Below, piece by piece: positions 5,802-7,944 of a stretch of 7,944 nt of DNA; the first letter of the stretch is position 1; each line of letters begins with the position of its first letter. Made by a program: the position numbers and the translations under genes. Source of the stretch: Pseudomonadota bacterium (GTDB lineage: Bacteria > Myxococcota > Polyangia > Polyangiales > Polyangiaceae); the NCBI GenBank assembly GCA_023419055.1, contig JAEZYO010000317.1, positions 1 through 7,944 on the forward strand, in the 5' to 3' direction. The notes beneath the pieces are model-generated. The model worked only from the letters and a program-made list of their open reading frames with translations. It ran no database searches and had not been told where the DNA came from.

Positions 5802-7486
5802 CCTCGATCGGGACCGTCAGCGTGGTGCCTGCCCCGGGCCGACGCAAACAAGCCCCGCGACGCTTGCCGCTCTTGCCCGTCGCTGCGCTCTTGCAGGAGC
5901 AGCGCGATCTCAGCGCAGTCGAGCGGTTCTCCGAGCGTCACGAGTCGGGGGAGGTCCCGGCGCAGGCTCGCTACTACAAGGACCTGATCCCGACGGGTCG
6001 CCCGGAACGCGGGCAGCAGCTCGCGTTCGAGGTGGATCTCGACGCGTGTACCGGGTGCAAAGCGTGCGTCGCCGCGTGCCACAGCCTGAACGGTCTGGAC
6101 GAGGACGAAGCGTTCCGCACGGTCGGCCTGCTGCACGGCGGCACGCCGCAGACTCCCGAGCTTCGCACGGTCACGACGAGCTGCCACCACTGTGTCGAGC
6201 CGGCGTGCATGCTGGGTTGTCCGGTCGCTGCCTACGAAAAGGACCCGGTCACCGGCATCGTCAAGCACCTCGATGACCAGTGCATCGGTTGCCAGTACTG
6301 CACTTTGATGTGCCCGTACGACGCGCCGAAGTACTCGAAGAAGCGCGGCATCGTTCGCAAATGCGACATGTGCAGCTCGCGCCTGGCCGTGGGTGAAGCT
6401 CCGGCCTGCGTGCAGGCGTGCCCGAACGAGGCCATCGCCATCCGCATCGTCGATCAGGATCGCGCGGTCCAGGTCAGCGAATCGAACGCCTTTCTCCCGG
6501 GCGCGCCCGCGCCGGACCACACGATCCCGACGACGCAATACAGCACGAGCCGCGCCGTCGCGCACAACCTCTTGCCGGCTGATTTTTACAGGACGAGCCC
6601 CGAGCACGCTCACCCGCCGCTCGTGGTCATGCTCACGCTGACGCAGCTCGCGACCGGCGCCTTCGCGCTCGCGCTCGCGCTCGAGCGGCTGAGCGGCTCA
6701 CCCGTCGGGTCCACGCGCGCGCAAGCCGTGTTCGCGCTCGCGCTCGCCGCGCTCGCGTTGGCGGCGAGCCTGTTCCACCTCGGGCGCCCTCAGTACGCAT
6801 TCCGCGTGGTGCTCGGGCTCCGCACCTCGTGGCTCAGCCGCGAAGCGGTCGCCTTCGGCGTGTTCGCGAAGCTCGCGGCCCTGTACGCCGCCGTGCAGTT
6901 CAGCGATCTCTTGCCCGACTTTCCGGGGAAGGCGAGGCTCGTCGGGCTCGCCCCCGGGCTCGCCGTTGCCGCCGGCGTCGTCGGCCTGTTCGGCGTGTTC
7001 ACGTCCGTGATGGTGTACTCGGCCACGCGACGGGCGCACTGGCGAGGCTCGCTGACGGGTCTCCGCTTCTTCACGACCACGCTGCTGCTCGGCGCAGCGA
7101 CGACGTTCGCGGTCGCGGTCATCGCGACAGGCAGCGCCCCCCGTCAAGGCGAGCTCCTGCTCGGTCTGGTGGGCGCGGCCACGCTCCTCAAGCTCGGCTT
7201 CGAGGCGAGCCTGCTCTTCGAGAGACGCAAGCGACAGCACACGGTCGGCAAGCGCATGGCGCTCTTGATGACCCGCGAGCTCGGGCTCTTGACGCTGTTC
7301 CGATTCGTTTGCGGGCTGGGCGGAGGGCTGCTCTTGCCGTCGCTCCTGAACGGAACGACCGAGCCGCGAGGTCTCGTGGTCTTCGCCGTCGCCATGCTCG
7401 CGCTCTTGCTCGGCGGGGAGCTCGCGGAGCGCTACATGTTCTTCGCCGCCGCCCCTGCCTCGCGCATGCCCGGAGGGCTGAAGTGA
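5798..7486 (+). CDS. Fused four-cluster [4Fe-4S] protein and DmsC-type membrane anchor (DmsB-DmsC fusion), electron donor to nitrate reductase
   Basis: This 562-residue protein joins two subunits that are separate in E. coli DMSO reductase. Residues 1-80 are a charged N-terminal extension. Residues 81-208 hold four [4Fe-4S] motifs with all 16 cysteines: C84/87/90/94, C129/132/137/141, C162/165/168/172 and C189/192/204/208. A linker follows (209-271), then about eight membrane helices (275-555). The DmsC hallmark is present: HLGRP at 327-331 and SWLSRE at 344-349. The expected role is to oxidise membrane quinol and pass electrons through the clusters to the molybdoenzyme encoded next. There is no signal peptide. 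Positive charges cluster after helices 2, 4 and 6 (for example ERRKRQHTVGKR), which puts the N-terminal cluster domain in the cytoplasm. It overlaps both neighbours by 4 bp (TTGA and GTGA). Such fusions are known as a family; the use in nitrate assimilation is inferred from context. Confidence 0.9.
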   Translation: MTSIGTVSVVPAPGRRKQAPRRLPLLPVAALLQEQRDLSAVERFSERHESGEVPAQARYYKDLIPTGRPERGQQLAFEVDLDACTGCKACVAACHSLNGLDEDEAFRTVGLLHGGTPQTPELRTVTTSCHHCVEPACMLGCPVAAYEKDPVTGIVKHLDDQCIGCQYCTLMCPYDAPKYSKKRGIVRKCDMCSSRLAVGEAPACVQACPNEAIAIRIVDQDRAVQVSESNAFLPGAPAPDHTIPTTQYSTSRAVAHNLLPADFYRTSPEHAHPPLVVMLTLTQLATGAFALALALERLSGSPVGSTRAQAVFALALAALALAASLFHLGRPQYAFRVVLGLRTSWLSREAVAFGVFAKLAALYAAVQFSDLLPDFPGKARLVGLAPGLAVAAGVVGLFGVFTSVMVYSATRRAHWRGSLTGLRFFTTTLLLGAATTFAVAVIATGSAPRQGELLLGLVGAATLLKLGFEASLLFERRKRQHTVGKRMALLMTRELGLLTLFRFVCGLGGGLLLPSLLNGTTEPRGLVVFAVAMLALLLGGELAERYMFFAAAPASRMPGGLK

Positions 7487-7944
7487 CGGAGAAGAAGCCA
7501 CCCCGCGGGCTGACGAACCGGCTCGCCCAGCTCATCCTCGCCCGCCGCGGTCCCCTCACCCGCGAGCTCGATCTGGTGCCCGGCGGCCTCGGCCTGGGCC
7601 AGGTTCCGGAGCGCCTCAAGCCGGAGCGCACCACGACCAGCGTGTGTGGCTTCTGCTCTACCGGGTGCGGGCTCCGGATCCACCTGAAGGAAGGTGAAGG
7701 CAAGAACCTCTCGCCCGACACGACCTACCCCGTGAACCTCGGGATGGCGTGCCCCAAAGGTTGGGAGGCGCTGGCTCCGCTCGCCGCGAGCGACCGCGGC
7801 ACGACGCCGCTCCTGAAGAACGAAAAGGGCAAGCTCGAGCCGGTGACCTGGGAGGTCGCGCTCGGCGAGATGGTGAAGCGTTTCCGCGCGGTCCAGGAAA
7901 AGTACGGCAAGGAGGCCGTCGCGTTCCTCGGCACGGGGCAGATG
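7483..7944 (+). CDS. nasA: Molybdopterin nitrate reductase catalytic subunit, NasA/NarB type (3' truncated)
   Basis: The gene starts at GTG 7483, overlapping the previous stop as GTGA, with GGAGG at 7472-7476 six bases upstream. It runs off the right edge after 154 codons without a stop. Residues 53-94 are the N-terminal [4Fe-4S] domain of molybdopterin oxidoreductases: C55-x2-C58-x3-C62 and C90 in MACPKGW, where the lysine after the last cysteine is the conserved electron-transfer residue. It continues with the usual VTWEVALGEMV segment of the molybdopterin domain. The first 50 residues contain ARRGPLTR but no hydrophobic region, so no Tat signal is evident and the enzyme should be cytoplasmic. 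With nirBD and narK alongside, nitrate is the most likely substrate. Formate dehydrogenase or another DMSO-reductase-family enzyme cannot be excluded from the N-terminus alone. Confidence 0.85.
   Translation, partial: MTEKKPPRGLTNRLAQLILARRGPLTRELDLVPGGLGLGQVPERLKPERTTTSVCGFCSTGCGLRIHLKEGEGKNLSPDTTYPVNLGMACPKGWEALAPLAASDRGTTPLLKNEKGKLEPVTWEVALGEMVKRFRAVQEKYGKEAVAFLGTGQM

Noticed and set aside
6665..6682. Three tandem GCGCTC units
   Set aside because: They encode an Ala/Leu run in the first membrane helix of the anchor domain and fit GC-rich codon use. Too short to claim a functional repeat.
1..7944. CRISPR arrays, tRNA/rRNA genes, insertion sequences and attachment sites
   Set aside because: No regularly spaced repeats, no transposase or integrase, no tRNA-like cloverleaf and no terminal inverted repeats with target duplication were seen.

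Overview
The window carries most of a nitrate-to-ammonium operon on the + strand, in very GC-rich DNA. The layout is a cut-off upstream gene (to 560), about 0.8 kb without a credible gene (561-1371), then five tightly packed genes: nirB (1372-3891), nirD (3895-4293), a NarK-type nitrate/nitrite transporter (4290-5801), a fused four-cluster iron-sulfur/DmsC-type membrane-anchor protein (5798-7486), and the 5' end of a molybdopterin nitrate reductase of the NasA/NarB type (7483 to the right edge). The high GC content, the GTG/TTG starts and the style of the genes suggest a Myxococcota (Polyangia-like) or similar bacterium. This is an inference; no marker gene is present.

The genes form one pathway. 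The NarK homologue moves nitrate (and perhaps nitrite) across the membrane. The NasA-type enzyme reduces nitrate to nitrite. NirBD reduces nitrite to ammonium with NAD(P)H. The fused iron-sulfur/anchor protein sits between transporter and reductase and is the likely electron donor. It suggests that nitrate is reduced with electrons from the quinol pool rather than by a soluble NAD(P)H or ferredoxin partner. Neither it nor the visible NasA N-terminus has a Tat signal, and the charge pattern of its membrane loops places the iron-sulfur domain in the cytoplasm.

The gap in front of nirB is the least explained part. It contains two copies of the same inverted repeat, CGACA-N4-TGTCG, with centres exactly 200 bp apart and seen nowhere else in the window by eye. 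It also has a run of perfect hairpins, one of which looks like a bidirectional terminator, and a multi-branch foldable segment. The other unusual points are an approximately 80-residue beta-rich, lipoyl-like insertion in a periplasmic loop of the transporter, and a chain of three successive 4-bp NTGA stop/start overlaps that all use GTG or TTG starts. The pathway itself is known. Novelty, if any, lies in the twin-palindrome control, the transporter insertion and the wiring of the membrane anchor.
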